A stretch of DNA of 64,000 bases from Diadophis punctatus similis (taxonomy: Eukaryota > Chordata > Lepidosauria > Squamata > Dipsadidae). The stretch lies in contig JALIGW010000001.1 in the NCBI GenBank assembly GCA_023053685.1, positions 227,286,934 through 227,350,933 on the forward strand, written 5' to 3'. The stretch's first letter is position 1; each line of letters opens with the position of its first letter. Positions 1 through 11,285 of this stretch are shown piece by piece. Under the pieces are notes generated by a model. It was not told where the DNA came from and did not search any database. It worked only from the letters and a program-made list of their open reading frames with translations. The position numbers and the translations under genes were made by a program.

Positions 1-580
1 TCAATGGAAGCCCGCTGGCACTCACAACATGGCAAAGCAAAGTTTCAATGCAACAATAGCTGTTGGCATAAGCAAGATGGTGATGAACAAGGTGAGCAAA
101 AATGCCAAATATATTTTCAATCAGCTAACAACAAGGAGTATAATACAGAGTCAATATGAGTTGGCTTTAAAGGGCCTTGGGCATGACTTGCAAATGGAAT
201 GGAGAGTTGTGAAGCAGAACTCAAAGGTTTTATTGCATAACTGCACAGAGATATGCTGCAAGGACTATATCTGTTGAATGCCACATTATCAACATTATGG
301 ATATTATTGATAAATGGATTTAAAAAATCATTCTTATTCTGATGAAGCAATAATAATAGAAAAACCCCTATGAGAGCTGAACTCTCTGGACTCACCTCTT
401 GCATTCCTGTAGAAAGGGAGAGTGAACCAAGTGGGGACATAGTTCTTCCTCTGACAGCCGTCCAGGAGAAAGATCAAGCTTAGAAGGATACAAGGCGGAA
501 ACCAAATCTATGGGAAAGCAAAAACACTGTCCTCATGTGACCCATTCATCTTTGCCAGTGAAACTTCAGGAATATATATA
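1..580. other. No gene recognised; AT-rich unique-looking sequence
   Basis: An 82-codon open frame on the plus strand (29-277) has no splice or promoter context that I can support. No repeat family was recognised. Confidence 0.4.
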
Positions 581-972
581 CCATATTTTTCGGAGTATAA
601 GACGCACCTTTTTCTCCCCTAAAAGAGGCTGAAAATTTGGGTGCATCTTATACGCTGAATGTAGCTTTTTCAAAGCTTTTTTCCAGCCCTAACGAGGTGC
701 TAATGATCTTCCCGGCTTGCAGTCTTTTTCATTGCTACTCCCGTCAAAGGTTTTTTCCAGCCCTAAGTCTTTGCAGGCTTTTTTTCATTGCTACTAGCTC
801 CAAAGAATGTTTTTTAAGCCCTAATCAGGGGATAAAATAATGTGCTGAAGCTGACAGACTAAGGACGCTAGCCAGATGAATACCTGGTAGGCAGATTTTT
901 TCCCCTATTTTCCTTCCCAAAAACTAAGGTGCGTCTTATATTCCGGTGTGTCTTATACTCTGAAAAATACGG
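581..972. mobile_element. Short non-autonomous DNA transposon (MITE) with CCRTATTTTTCGG termini
   Basis: The left end (CCATATTTTTCGGAGTATAA) is mirrored at the right end (ACTCTGAAAAATACGG), and both continue into a shared 'AAGACGCACC' block, so the element has terminal inverted repeats. The interior has no transposase. A second copy with the same ends but a diverged interior lies at 32220-32660. The right end abuts a GT microsatellite, which hides any target-site duplication. The superfamily is not certain. Confidence 0.75.
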
Positions 973-1162
973 TGTGTGTGTGTGTGTGTGTGAATAGATA
1001 GAGATTTAGAGATATAGATGTAGATACAGATAGAGATAGAGATAGAGATAGAGATAGAGATAGAGATAGAGATATAGAGATATAGATATAGATATAGATA
1101 TAGATATAGATATAGATATAGATATAGATATAGATATAGATATATAGATATAGATATAGATA
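971..1162. repeat. GT dinucleotide then ATAGAG/ATAGAT hexanucleotide microsatellite
   Basis: A GT run (971-992) is followed by ATAGAG units and then ATAGAT units, up to 1162. The step from one hexamer to the other suggests a point variant that spread along the array. Long open frames here (Ser/Ile/Tyr/Leu repeats) are low-complexity artefacts. Confidence 0.95.
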
Positions 1163-1627
1163 TGCTTTGCATTGAATAGTGAATAATGAATCTTGACTAG
1201 AAAGATTTGATTTCTACATCGACGGTAGTCTTCATAACAGTTTTTATCACTTTTCATGTAATTTCATCTAATTACAGTTTGGAGGGTGTGGGAGAAAGAG
1301 CGAAATCTAAGGGTTTTGGTTTTCCTTCCACCTTCTTCATCTGCTCTGAAAGAAGATGCATTATTTGATATATCAGTTTAAAAAAAACCTAGATGGAATA
1401 TTCTAAATGGTAGGGTAATCTGGAAGAGTACAGCAGGATTGAAAAATAACTATATCTCATGTAAATTGGTAGCATTAGCCTGGAAGCAGAGAAATTAATT
1501 TGGTTGCTAGGATCTGGCATTCTTTTCAATGTCCAGGCTGGTAATTGAAAATAATCAGTAAAGGAAACAGGGAAATTAAAATTAATAGGAGAAAATCAAA
1601 ATAAATAAAGGGTCATCTTACCAGACA
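1163..1627. other. No gene or repeat recognised
   Basis: AT-rich, probably intergenic or intronic sequence. I see no coding signal. Confidence 0.4.
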
Positions 1628-1635
1628 GTGTAGAC

Positions 1636-1988
1636 CAGGGGTGTCAAACTCAATTTCATTGAGAGCCATATCAGGGTTGTGTTTGACCTCGGGGGGCCGG
1701 GGTGTGTGTGGCCAGGGTGGGCATGGCCAGCATGACATCACTCATGGTGGGGGCACCTGTGGTGGCCCAAGAGCTCTGCCAGCGCATGCCCCTCCCGAGC
1801 TCCGTATTCACTGGCAGAGGGCTGCAGGAGGCCATTGCGGCCGAAAATGGAGCCTGGGACGGCTGCATGTGGCTCTCCAGAGCTCCATTTTTGCTGATAG
1901 AGGCACTGTGGGCCGGTCCTTCACTGTTTCCAGGGAGGCCCCATGGGTCAGATCTAAGCACCCCTTGGCCTTGAGTTTGACACCCCTG
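1636..1988. mobile_element. Non-autonomous hAT element, CAGGGGTGTCAAACTC termini
   Basis: Terminal inverted repeats CAGGGGTGTCAAACTCAA and TTGAGTTTGACACCCCTG bound 353 bp. They are flanked by 8-bp target duplications GTGTAGAC (1628-1635) and GTGTAGAG (1989-1996), seven of eight matching. An 8-bp duplication and CAG...CTG ends are hAT hallmarks. The interior is GC-rich and non-coding, and open frames in it are shadows of composition. Confidence 0.88.
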
Positions 1989-1999
1989 GTGTAGAGCAT

Positions 2000-2666
2000 G
2001 CAAGGAAATTATTGACCTGCCCAAGGGAGAGGGGAATTGTGTGGGGAAGTTGAAGATACAAAAGGTAGGAGTTGGGGGAAAATATAAAAGCTGTGAAGTT
2101 GGGAGTGCAAAAGAATTCAGCCGAGCACCAATAGATGCACCGAAAGAGAAAAGGAGGAGCATAGTAAGCCTTCTACATTGTCAGATTGGTGCATAATCAG
2201 CATTTTCAAGGCAATGACATTTCAGCAACTCCTTAGGTTAATTTTTTTTAACAAATTAAACAAGTTGTTTAACAATATTTCATAGCAAATCCTACTGTTG
2301 GTATATTATCCTTATTTCCTAAAATATATCAATTAGCATAACGTAAGACTTTGTTAATGTCTTACAAGATTTCTTATTATACACCACTGGCAAATGAAAA
2401 TATATCTTTAGTGCTGGAAAGTGGTTGGAAAATCGCGCTGGAAACAAATTAACAAAACAAACAAGTTTGAAAAATTGATAGGGAAGGATTTGTTTCCCAT
2501 TGATATCTTTGTCTATTTATCTGCCCGATTCAAGGTAGTGGCCCTTAGGTTTTTAAGCAAAAAATATAAATCTTTATTAAAATATATTGTTCCTTTCAGT
2601 CCAATTCTCCAACAGCTCAAGAAAACTTTCAACTGCAAATCTGATAAGATATACTCCATCTCTTTG
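2000..2666. other. No gene or repeat recognised
   Basis: AT-rich sequence. The plus-strand open frame at 2421-2735 runs into the adjacent hAT element and is not credible as a gene. Confidence 0.4.
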
Positions 2667-2674
2667 CCTAAGTC

Positions 2675-3013
2675 CAGAGGTGGGTTCCTCCTGGTTAAGA
2701 CTGGTTCGCCCGAACTGGTAGCGGCCCACTGGTGATGTCACGATGGCATCACGGAACCGGTCCGGTCCGTGGGCACTGCCATCTTTTTTCTGGAATTTTT
2801 TTTGATTTTTTAAATTTTGATTTTTGAATTTATTTATTTCTTTTTCTTCTGAGCATGCGCAGAAGCTGAGTTTCTGGCACTGCGCATGCATCGCCATCTT
2901 GTTTTTGGCTTTTTGGGGGGGGGTTGGGATTTTTCAGCATGCGCCCATGAGGCGCGGCCACACTGCGCAGGAGGAAGCGAACCAGCAGCGAGGTAAGTTA
3001 GAACCCACCCCTG
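2675..3013. mobile_element. hAT MITE of the 'GTGGGTT' family, copy 1
   Basis: Ends are CAGAGGTGGGTTCC and GAACCCACCCCTG. Perfect 8-bp duplications CCTAAGTC occur at 2667-2674 and 3014-3021. The inner sub-terminal part has the CCGGTTCG-type block seen in other copies, a CACGATGGCATCAC-like stretch and GCATGCGCAGAAG motifs. There is no transposase. This family is the most numerous DNA transposon in the window. Confidence 0.93.
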
Positions 3014-3021
3014 CCTAAGTC

Positions 3022-3450
3022 ATTTATAAAAATTATGAAACATGTCAGGCCCATGACTGAATACAATGACACTCTATTTGACACTTCAACTGCAGTTAGA
3101 AAAAGAATCATTAATTAATATTTTTGAGTAGGATTTTCAGTCCAGGTATGGAACTGCTTAATAGACATGCCATCCGGCCCATGCTTAACTAGTTTATTAA
3201 TCATAAAGAGGGAACTTTTTAAACTTTTCACTGAAATTAAGATATATCGTACCACAGTTATTTCCACAATATACTATGGAAGTGAAGAAACAAGGAAATG
3301 AAATTTGTTCTTGAGAAGACTTTGGTGATTCCAATAATCTCTGCTCTCTTTTCAAGGTTCTTACTTTCAGATGGGACAAGAGTCCATTTTCTTTGGGAAT
3401 ACCCTGAATTATATCAGTCAATAATATTTATTCAGTCAATTACCAGCAAA
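3022..3450. other. No gene or repeat recognised
   Basis: AT-rich sequence between two hAT-type elements, without coding signal. Confidence 0.35.
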
Positions 3451-3458
3451 ATTTAAAG

Positions 3459-3588
3459 CAGAAGTCTTCAAACTTGGCAACTTTAAGACTTGTGGACTTC
3501 AATTCCCAGAATTCATAGCATAGCTGGCTGGAGAATTCTGGGAGTTGAAGTCCACAAGTCTTAAAGTTGCCAAGTTTGGGGACCCTTG
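3459..3588. mobile_element. Foldback (palindromic) hAT MITE
   Basis: The element reads almost the same on both strands. The arm GGCAACTTTAAGACTTGTGG is repeated inverted as its complement, with a short centre near 3520-3530. Perfect 8-bp duplications ATTTAAAG flank it (3451-3458, 3589-3596). Related palindromes occur at 27138, 33786, 33984 and 55819. Confidence 0.9.
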
Positions 3589-3734
3589 ATTTAAAGGAAC
3601 AAAAACAAACAAAATGAATCACACAGGATACCATTCACTCTTCTATTAATGTGTTAATTCAGTTAATATACCTGTATGCATTCAGTACCAGCTTGTGCGG
3701 ATGATCTGGAATGTTTACTTTTTCACTATTTTTT

Positions 3735-3933
3735 AGGAGAAATTTCCTGACAGTTAGAACAATTAACCAGTGGAACAACTTACCTCCAGAAGTTGTGGAG
3801 GCAACTTAAAAACCTCTGGAGGTTTTTAAGAAGAGATTGGACAGCCACTTATCTGAAATAGTATAGGGTCTCCTGCTTGTGCAGGGGATTGGACCGGAAG
3901 ACCTCCACGTCCTTCCCAACTCTGTTGTTATTC
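3735..3933 (+). mobile_element. CR1-like LINE 3' end (plus strand)
   Basis: The segment matches, in sense orientation, the end of the CR1 copies seen inverted at 60135-61660: AGGAGAAATTTCCTGACAG, a TGGAACAAC block, 'TTTTTAAGAAGA', and a GGATTGGACCGGAAGACCTC end. The 5' part is absent, as is usual for truncated LINE insertions. Confidence 0.8.
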
Positions 3934-4759
3934 ACACCTATATGGGCTGTATATTCTACAAAACTGACTTCCCTTTTTTGCAAGAAAGTGAGTCAGGCTG
4001 GAAAGATTATTTCGTAATCCCAATTGGGATAGAAGGGACATTTCCCATTCTCCAGTTTTGTGTTTAAAGCTAGGGCTTAGCAGGGCCCAAATTAAGACAT
4101 GAATATCTCCTATTTACTGATGGCAGTAGTTTATTTACCAGAGATGAAACAAACCAAGGCATTAACCTGGATTTACAAACCAGGGGGTGCTGTGATTATG
4201 TGCGTGTTGCATGTATGACTCAGCCAGGCAACAGGATTCCCACTGGAAAATCTGCACCTACCTTTCTTTTCTGGGCCTTTGTCCTCCAAGGAAGGTAGGC
4301 TGGAAGAAGGTTCTGCCACCTTGCTCTCAAATAAGGCAAACTGTGATTTCAAAGCAGTGAGGATAGCTTGCGAGGATAATTCAGAAGGTAGTTTGCTCTC
4401 TATTCCTGAGCTGTGGGGTTAGAGAGAGTTCTGTATGGATACTCTAGGCTTATCTTGCATATAAAGCAAAAATGGGAGGGCAATAGATTTCTATCCGCTC
4501 ACAAGACAGATAGAAAGCCAATATTAATAGTATTAATAGAGTATTAATATTAATAGAAACTTGACATCAAGTTGTCTTAAAGAAAAACTTCAATTGCATC
4601 ATGCCTCCTACAACTGGGATGGGGTGAGGGTGGGGACGGGAGGAGAGATCCTTATCTTTGTGCTGTGGGACACCAAATTCATGGTGACTTAGAAGCCAGC
4701 CTTCTTTAGAGTGATCTATCTGGGTTCTGTAAAGTAATTTCCCCTCTCCATTCCCCACC

Positions 4760-4900
4760 ATCCAGTCAGAGCTGAAGAAGCTTCTTGGATGAGAAGTAAA
4801 ATGTCTTCAAAGAAAAAACCAGAAAGTCCCGTTGCCTCTTGAGAAAGCACCTTTGGGACAACCATGACTTGGATGACTGAGAATCTCCATAGACATTCAA
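4760..4900 (+). mobile_element. Retroelement 3' fragment with GATGAGAAGTAAAATGTCTTC motif
   Basis: The stretch from 'GAAGAAGCTTCTTGGATGAG' to 'GAATCTCCATAGACA' resembles a vertebrate retroelement 3' region. Its last 40 or so bases recur inverted at 56368-56411, fused to a CR1 copy. The class (Penelope-like or non-LTR) is not resolved. Confidence 0.5.
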
Positions 4901-5165
4901 TCCTATTATTTTCTCCACTGAGCTCTCCTAGGTCCTGATGATACTTTGCTCTTCCAGAGACCATTTCTGACCTGTGTCCTTCATGTAAATGTACCTGATC
5001 TCTGTTGTCTTCTTTAAGGTCCTCAGCCAGGCCAGGCCAGGCCAGATCAAAAATCTGCCAAGCCCCATGAATAGGCTTTAAGATTAGACATTACTCTCTC
5101 CTATTCCTTCCTGAAGGTAGTAGAGGGAAAAGATGTATCCCAGATGATGTTCCTCTAGGCAACCA

Positions 5166-5177
5166 TTATTTATTCAT

Positions 5178-5240
<63 letters not shown>

Positions 5241-5243
5241 TTA
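5166..5243. repeat. TTTA tetranucleotide microsatellite
   Basis: About 18 uninterrupted TTTA units. Confidence 0.95.
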
Positions 5244-5312
5244 TTTAGTCAAGCATGAATAATATAGCAGATATAAGTATAAACATATTTATGAATACAT
5301 GAAATGGATACA

Positions 5313-5564
5313 AATAGCAATAGCAATAGCAATAGCACTTAGACTTATATACCGCTTCATAGTGCGTTTACAGCCCTCTCTAAGCGGTTTATAGAGTCAG
5401 CATATTGCCCCCAACAATCTGGGTCCTCATTTTACCCACCTTGGAAGGATGGAAGGCTGAGTCAACCTTGAGTCTGGTGAGATCTGAACTGCCGAACTGC
5501 AGCTAGCAGTCAGCTGAAGTAGCCTGCAGTGCTGCACTCTAACAACTGCACCACCTCAGCTCCT
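5313..5564 (-). mobile_element. tRNA-derived SINE, family B (minus)
   Basis: Read on the minus strand it begins GAGCTGAGGTGGTGCAG, a tRNA-like head with a box A-like block. It then has CTCAAGGTTGACTCAGCC, a GGTAAAATGAGGACCCAG block, a CCGCTTAGAGAGGGCTG block, and ends in a GCTATT repeat tail. The same order is seen at 15886, 16872, 27672, 40726 and 58677. Confidence 0.88.
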
Positions 5565-5584
5565 AAATGGGGACATTAGGACAG

Positions 5585-6113
5585 GGACAGTAGGCACAAT
5601 GGTGCGCTTATGCACGCAACTTACAGACCTCTTAGGAATGGGGTGAGGTCAACTGTAGACTGTCTAAGCTTAAAGTTGTGGGTGTTTGGGGATGAAACCA
5701 CAAAGTCGGGTAGTGTATTCCAGGCATTGACCACTCTGTTGCTGAACTCGTATTTTCTGCAATTGAGTTTGGAGCGCTTTACCTTAAGTTTGTATCTATT
5801 GTGTGCTTGTGTATTGCTGTGGTTGAAGCTGAAGTAGTAATTGACAGGTAGGGCATTGTTGTAGATAATTTTATGTACCACGCTTAGGTCAGACTGAAGG
5901 CTGCATAGTTCTAAGTTGTCTAAGCCCAAAATTTCAAGCCTGGTGGCATAAGGTATTCTGTTGCGAGCAGAGGAGTGGAGGACTGTTCTTGTGAAATACG
6001 TCTGGACTCGCTCAATTGTATTAATGTCCGATATGCAGTGCGGGTTCCAGACAGATGAGCTGTATTCGAGAATTGGTCGAGCAAATGTTTTGTATGCTCT
6101 AGTTAGCAGTACA
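5585..6113 (-). mobile_element. CR1/L3-like LINE, 5'-truncated 3' end (minus)
   Basis: The minus strand encodes the end of a non-LTR reverse transcriptase ORF. Readable pieces include ARPILEYSSSVWNP, then LEILGLDNLE, FSNRVVNAWNTLP and a final PFLRGL followed by a stop near 5621. This C-terminal 'NRVVNAWN.LP' signature is typical of CR1/L2/Jockey-type elements. A close relative in the opposite direction is at 6590-7058, so the two form a head-to-head pair. It is not host coding. Confidence 0.85.
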
Positions 6114-6589
6114 ATATTACCAGAGTAATATTACATTAATAATATAATTATTATTATAAATAATATAATTATTATTATAAATAATGTAATATTAAATAAT
6201 ATTACAATATTGCGTGAAAGCTCACAGCAGTGTCTCAAATTTTCCAGTATGCTCATTGGGCCAAACACATTGGACATTTTATAATATTGGAATAACATTA
6301 CTGACTTATCTGGAAGAGCTTTGTAAAGGTAAGGTCTCCCTCAAGTAATGGTCTTTGAATCTAATAGAGGTTTTCATCAGGCAAAAGAAAGAAACAAGTA
6401 TCAACAACTTGTCTTTCCTTTGCAGTCTTTTGCACCTCATAATCTGATTCAAAAATTGAAAGATTCTTTGAAAATGTTTAGGGTGGGGTGGGGATAGGTT
6501 GAGAGGAACAACAGGAGAAAGAGAAAAACTGTTTTTCTTCTTGCTCGTCTTCATTATATTCAAGAGCCTTTCATCAGCAGAAGATTCAA
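6114..6589. other. Spacer between two head-to-head LINE copies
   Basis: It starts with AT-rich TAATATTA-type short inverted motifs (6110-6205). The rest is unrecognised. Confidence 0.4.
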
Positions 6590-7058
6590 CCCAATAGAAT
6601 ACCTTATTCCACCAGACTTGAAATATTGGGATTAGACAATTTTGAACTACGTCGCCTTCGATCTGATCTAAATGTAGTTCATAAAATAATATATCAAAAT
6701 GTCCTTCCTGTCAATGATTACTTCAGCTTCAACCGCAACAACACACGAGCACGCAATAGATACAAACTCAATATAAACCGCTCCAAACTCGACTGCAGAA
6801 AATACGACTTCAGCAACAGAGTGATCAATGCCTGGAATGCACTACCTGACCCTGTTGTTACATCCTCAAACCCCAAAAACTTTAACCTTAGATTATCTAC
6901 AGTAGACCTCTCCCCATTCCTAAGAGGTCTGTAAGGGGCGTGCATAAGCGCACCACTGTACCTACCTGTCTTACTGTCCTATTGTCCTCATTTATCTGTA
7001 CTTTTTTTGCTTATGTTATGTTTATACAAACACCTACTATCTTGTACATGTTTGGCAA
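6590..7058 (+). mobile_element. CR1/L3-like LINE, 5'-truncated 3' end (plus)
   Basis: An intact 102-codon terminal frame (6626-6934) contains GLDNFELRRLRSDL, FSNRVINAWNALPD and the PFLRGL end. A 3' UTR follows with TGTACATGTTTGGCAAAT and an AAAT tail. It aligns well with the minus-strand copy at 5585-6113, and no in-frame break was seen in this part. Confidence 0.87.
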
Positions 7059-7195
<137 letters not shown>

Positions 7196-7336
7196 TGTAA
7201 TCGTTTTAGTCTGAACTAATACATCCGCTTTAAAATAATTGGTTTGGGGAAACAGCATCCTAGCCAGAATAAGCAATTTTTGTGTAGCACAAATATAAAG
7301 CCACAGAGTCTTTAGAGACAGTCAGCATTATTTCAC

Positions 7337-7391
7337 CTCTTCCTGTAGAACTGTTTCTGATTTTTTTTCCTCCAAATTTATATCTGATTTG
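7337..7391 (-). CDS. Candidate exon of the minus-strand coiled-coil gene (3'-most found)
   Basis: This is a 55-bp candidate. Its acceptor AG lies at the end of a long pyrimidine tract (minus strand of 7392-7480), and its donor is GAG|GTGAAA. If it follows the exon at 8716-8598 the phase fits (2 in, 0 out), and it reads S-KSDINLEEKKSETVLQEE, acidic and helix-prone like the rest of the protein. The six bases just before the AG (purine-rich) weaken the acceptor. It could also be chance. Confidence 0.4.
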
Positions 7392-7919
7392 CTTTCCATA
7401 TAGGGAGAACAGTGGAAGTACAGACTGTGTGTGCATGAGAGAAATAGAAAGAAAGAAAGAAAATTGAGAGAGAAGAAATGTAAAAAGAAGGGAATCTGAC
7501 CATTTGGGTCACTGAGAGAAGAAGTTTTCCAAATTAGGCAAGGCAATGAGCAATCACTACTCCAAAACAACCAGTAACCAACCAACCATAGTCAAAGCCA
7601 GAATGAAAGTTTGAGAATGGATGTAAGTTTGTTGAGAAGGAAGAGATCCTTAGAAGTTAATCCACATTAACTATGAATGAAGAGTAGAAAAACCTTCCCC
7701 AATTTTGGGCCCCAACCCTAGGGAAATACAATTCCTATTAGCCTCAGACATATTGTTGTCTGATGCACCTAAAGATCAGTAGATTTTATCCCAATGACAG
7801 ATCTGGGGAAATTATCTCAATTGAATCAAGATTTTGAGACCCTTTTAACAAAGATATTTTGCCATGTCTCTTTCTGGCTGATTTGATCTGGCACAACTGC
7901 GGTAGGCTCTGGATTCCTT

Positions 7920-8085
7920 CAATTAAACAATGCCATCTACTGGGATCAGGGAAGTGCTTTTTCTCTGTCGTAGCACCTGCTCTCTGGAATGAGGTTCCCT
8001 CTGATATCTGGATGGTCCCCAGCTAGGGAGGGGATCATCAAAGGGCCTTAAGACTTGGCACTTTGCCCAAGCATTTAGCAAGGGT
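7920..8085 (+). mobile_element. Degenerate L2-like LINE fragment
   Basis: The pieces 'GCACCTGCTCTCTGGAATGA' and 'GATGGTCCCCAGCTAGG' match the order of the better L2 copies at 12856 and 47143 (ALWN.LP region). It is heavily decayed. Confidence 0.5.
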
Positions 8086-8597
8086 AAGTGACCAACTGTG
8101 CTAAAACAACAACACTAAAAGTCAGAAAGTCTTAAACATGGAAACAAAAAGCTTTTACAACCCCATAGTGATCACTGCACTATCCCATCCAGCTCAACAG
8201 TCATGGTCTTTGATCTGGACAATGTAGGCAGGCAGTTAGAAGGCCAAATTTCTTTATGACATAAAGTTCTCCATAACTACCACGTCGAGCTATGTGGCTA
8301 AAGCTTCACTGACATACTATCTACTTGTGAGTAAACATTTCCACCTGCCTTTTACGCACAATCTTGTAAATTATAATATTGCAAGTGGTATGTGTGCTTA
8401 TATACACAGCCAGAAAATAAGTCTTGGTTTCCCTGTGGCAAAACACAGAAGTTCAATATGAAAAGGCCATCTAAATGATTCCCCATTTCTATTCGATATG
8501 TTCTTAAACAAACACTTTGATACAACTTCCTTTCGGGCTTAATTCCATGATTATATCTTTCATCCCTTATCTCTGAAAGCTTGTGAGCTTCCATTAC

Positions 8598-8716
8598 CTC
8601 TCCAGTGACCCCCCTCCTAAAGCATCAATGGGTGGTGAGTTTAAGTCATCACAAATAGACATTGTTCTGCTGATAAATACTTCTTTTTCGTCACTGCTAA
8701 GGGAATCCCTTTTAAT
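8598..8716 (-). CDS. Coding exon of unrecognised minus-strand gene
   Basis: A 119-bp exon with the best splice context in the window. The acceptor tract is TTTGTTGTTGTTGTTTCAG and the donor is GAGAG|GTAATG. One frame is open throughout (phase 0 in, 2 out): IKRDSLSSDEKEVFISRTM, then SICDDLNSPPIDALGGGSLE, serine- and acid-rich. It lies 15.7 kb downstream of the coiled-coil exon at 24615-24454, which ends in phase 0, so the two can be joined directly. No family is recognised. It could be part of a C-terminal, low-complexity tail. Confidence 0.62.
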
Positions 8717-8719
8717 CTG

Positions 8720-9612
8720 AAACAACAACAACAAAAAAGGACAATGGCACATTAGAATAATGATAAGCAATAGGTATGCACATATGTGTCAGTATGCGTG
8801 TGTCAATATCACAGTGTATTTCACACACACACACACATACACACACCATTCAGATTCAGTGTTAACAGAGGAAAATGCTTTCAGTATCAGAATGAAGAAT
8901 AATAAATGGCAGAAGGGAATATAATAGGTATTAACTAAATAGGAACAGACTAGACCTCCTGGTAGAATTATCACATTTTCACAATCTATGCTGTGTAGCT
9001 GAACAACAGGTTACAGGAAAATATCCAGAATATATTTTAATTTACTTTTGCAACTAAAACAACCCACACAACAAAAATTTGCATGGAGAAACATCACTCT
9101 GATTTAAAGAATCTCGCTCCGAACCTAACATTTGACAAATGATGATTGGAGAGAAGCCACAACACATATTTCATAAACAAAGACTGGGCCAATCTTTTTC
9201 GTAGATTGGGAAATGAAGCTTACTCCTCTGACCAGCGGGAAGGCTAGAGACACAGCCACAAGGGCAGAAGCACCGAAAGGAAAGAATTTCAGGGGGGAAA
9301 GGCTAAAAATTCAGCATTCACTTAATTTTTAGCATTTTTTTTCTTAAAAAAAGACTGACTGGGCAGCCATCAAATTTTGACACAGAACTCAGAGGATCCT
9401 GGAGGACTGCAGATGGCACTGCTTGGGGTGGTTGAATACCAACCACATATTTTTCCTTTTCCATTTGTGCGACTTTTTTTAACCACTTTGTCTTATGAAG
9501 AGTATCTGGACATCAAGTATCTTTTTCAACTTTTTGGCTGACCTAATAAAACTATTGCTTCAGAATCAGTTTTGATATTTGTTTTCCCAATTGTCAGCCC
9601 CTATATCTCCCC
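8720..9612. other. Putative intron, no element recognised
   Basis: Contains a short CA repeat (8821-8846). Otherwise no gene or repeat is recognised. Confidence 0.4.
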
Positions 9613-9620
9613 CCCCAACT

Positions 9621-10143
9621 CAGTGGTGGGTTCCTACAGGTGCGGTCCACTCTATAGCACCGGTAGCAGCCCGCTGGTGATGTCACAGTACCGATGCGGT
9701 CAGTTGCCAGTGCCTGGGCGCCGCCATTTAAAATTTTTTTAAAAATTTTTTTAAAATTTTTCTTCTGCACATGCCCAGAAGCCGAGCTTCCAGCACTGCG
9801 CATGCACTGCCTTCCTACCCCACAGTGAGTCCAAGCAGGGGAGGATGGCTGAGGGAGCGTGTGAGATGCTGAAAGAACGGGCGGCAGGAGCTATCTCCAT
9901 TCCCCTCCCTTCAGCAGTCCGAGAAGCCACGAACGCACGGTGATGATCCTAGGCATTTTTGCACGTTTGAGGCTTCTCGAGCTGCTGAGGGGAGTGGGAA
10001 TGGGCAGCAGGACCTATCTCAGTTCCCCTCCCTTCAGCAGTCCGAGAAGCCACGCCCACCCAGTCACATGGCTGGCAAGCCACACCCACAAAATAAGCCA
10101 CGCCCACAGAGTGGTAGTAAAAAAAATTAGGAACCCACCCCTG
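9621..10143. mobile_element. hAT MITE of the 'GTGGGTT' family, copy 2 (long form)
   Basis: Ends are CAGTGGTGGGTTCC and GGAACCCACCCCTG, with perfect 8-bp duplications CCCCAACT (9613-9620, 10144-10151). It is longer than its relatives because the interior holds a direct duplication (about 9881-9931 and 10002-10054, sharing CCCCTCCCTTCAGCAGTCCG). Confidence 0.92.
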
Positions 10144-10151
10144 CCCCAACT

Positions 10152-11283
10152 TCTCCTTTCTTTAAACCTCGCTCAATTTACTACCCCACCCCCATTGAAG
10201 AAGTCACTGACCTTAGGGAAGGAATCCACAAAGCTGGTGTGTTTTGGAATTCTCCTAAGCATTATATGACTTGGGTCTGCTGAGACCTTCTCTCCTGCCT
10301 CTGCCCACAGCTGTGCAAGAAAGGAAACACTGGTTACAACTAATGCTTGTTATTGGGCCCCAGAACTGGGGGGGGGGGAAGTACTGCTTGCCAATTTTTT
10401 TTTTCATTTTTAAAGAGAAATTAAGAAAAGCTTAGGGCCTTATTATCTAAAAACCATTACATCTTCTATGAAGGATAAGCTTTTTGAAGGCTGCCTTACA
10501 GGTAATTGGAACAAGCAACTCCCACCCTAAATGATGCTGTTGTAAAGCACGCAATCACAAAACCACACACACTTATGACAGCAGCGGCAGCATCCCAGTT
10601 GCCATCCTTAGGCAAATTCCACCCGTCACAGAGGCCCACAGTTGCCTGATCCCCATTTGCAACCTCCTGACAGCTTCCCCGTTGGTTTTACCTGTGGGAA
10701 GCTGACAGTGAAGTTTGCAAATGGTGATCAGGTGACCAGAGGACATTGCAACAGCCACAAACTACAAGGACCCATCAGTGCCGTCGTAACTTCAAGTGGC
10801 CACCGAAGCAGCCGTTGTTCAACGTGGGCCGCCTGTAGTTTCATTCTTATAGGTGGCTTTCAAATTAAGGAACACCTTCTCTTTAAAGCTACATTTTAGC
10901 AAAGGTGTTAAAATGCATGTCTTCACATTTCATTCTTAATTTAGTATTTATTCTTAATACTCTTAGTATTTTTACCAGGGTTTTAATCTTTTAAAGATGG
11001 CTTGACTGACTCTTTTGGCATCTTGTGCTAACTTCCAGCAGCAGGCAGCATAGAGAAGGAATTTTAAAAAAATAATCCAGCATTTTATTTCCTATAGGGT
11101 GATTTCCTATATTATTTTAATTAAGACACAGATGCACTTTATTAAGGGCAAAGCTTATTCACATGCTGGGTAGAGATGACCGTGATTTATTAAGTTTCCC
11201 CTGTCCCTATGAAGCAGGAGGAAAATCCATCCAGCTCTCCTTGACATGTAGAGGAGACATTGCAATTGCCATGGTCTCCATGA
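10152..11283. other. Putative intron, no clear element
   Basis: 10570-10860 has phrases (GTGATCAGGTGACCAG, CATTGCAACAGCC) faintly like the interior of the Tigger-like MITEs, but too diverged to call. Confidence 0.35.
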
Positions 11284-11285
11284 TA

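Noticed and set aside
5313..5564. tRNA gene at the SINE head
   Set aside because: The tRNA-like heads lack a full cloverleaf and are followed by the SINE body. They are SINEs, as are all similar heads in the window.
9225..9275. 20-bp minus-strand microexon with AG and GTAAGC
   Set aside because: Too short to support from sequence alone. Chance matches are likely.
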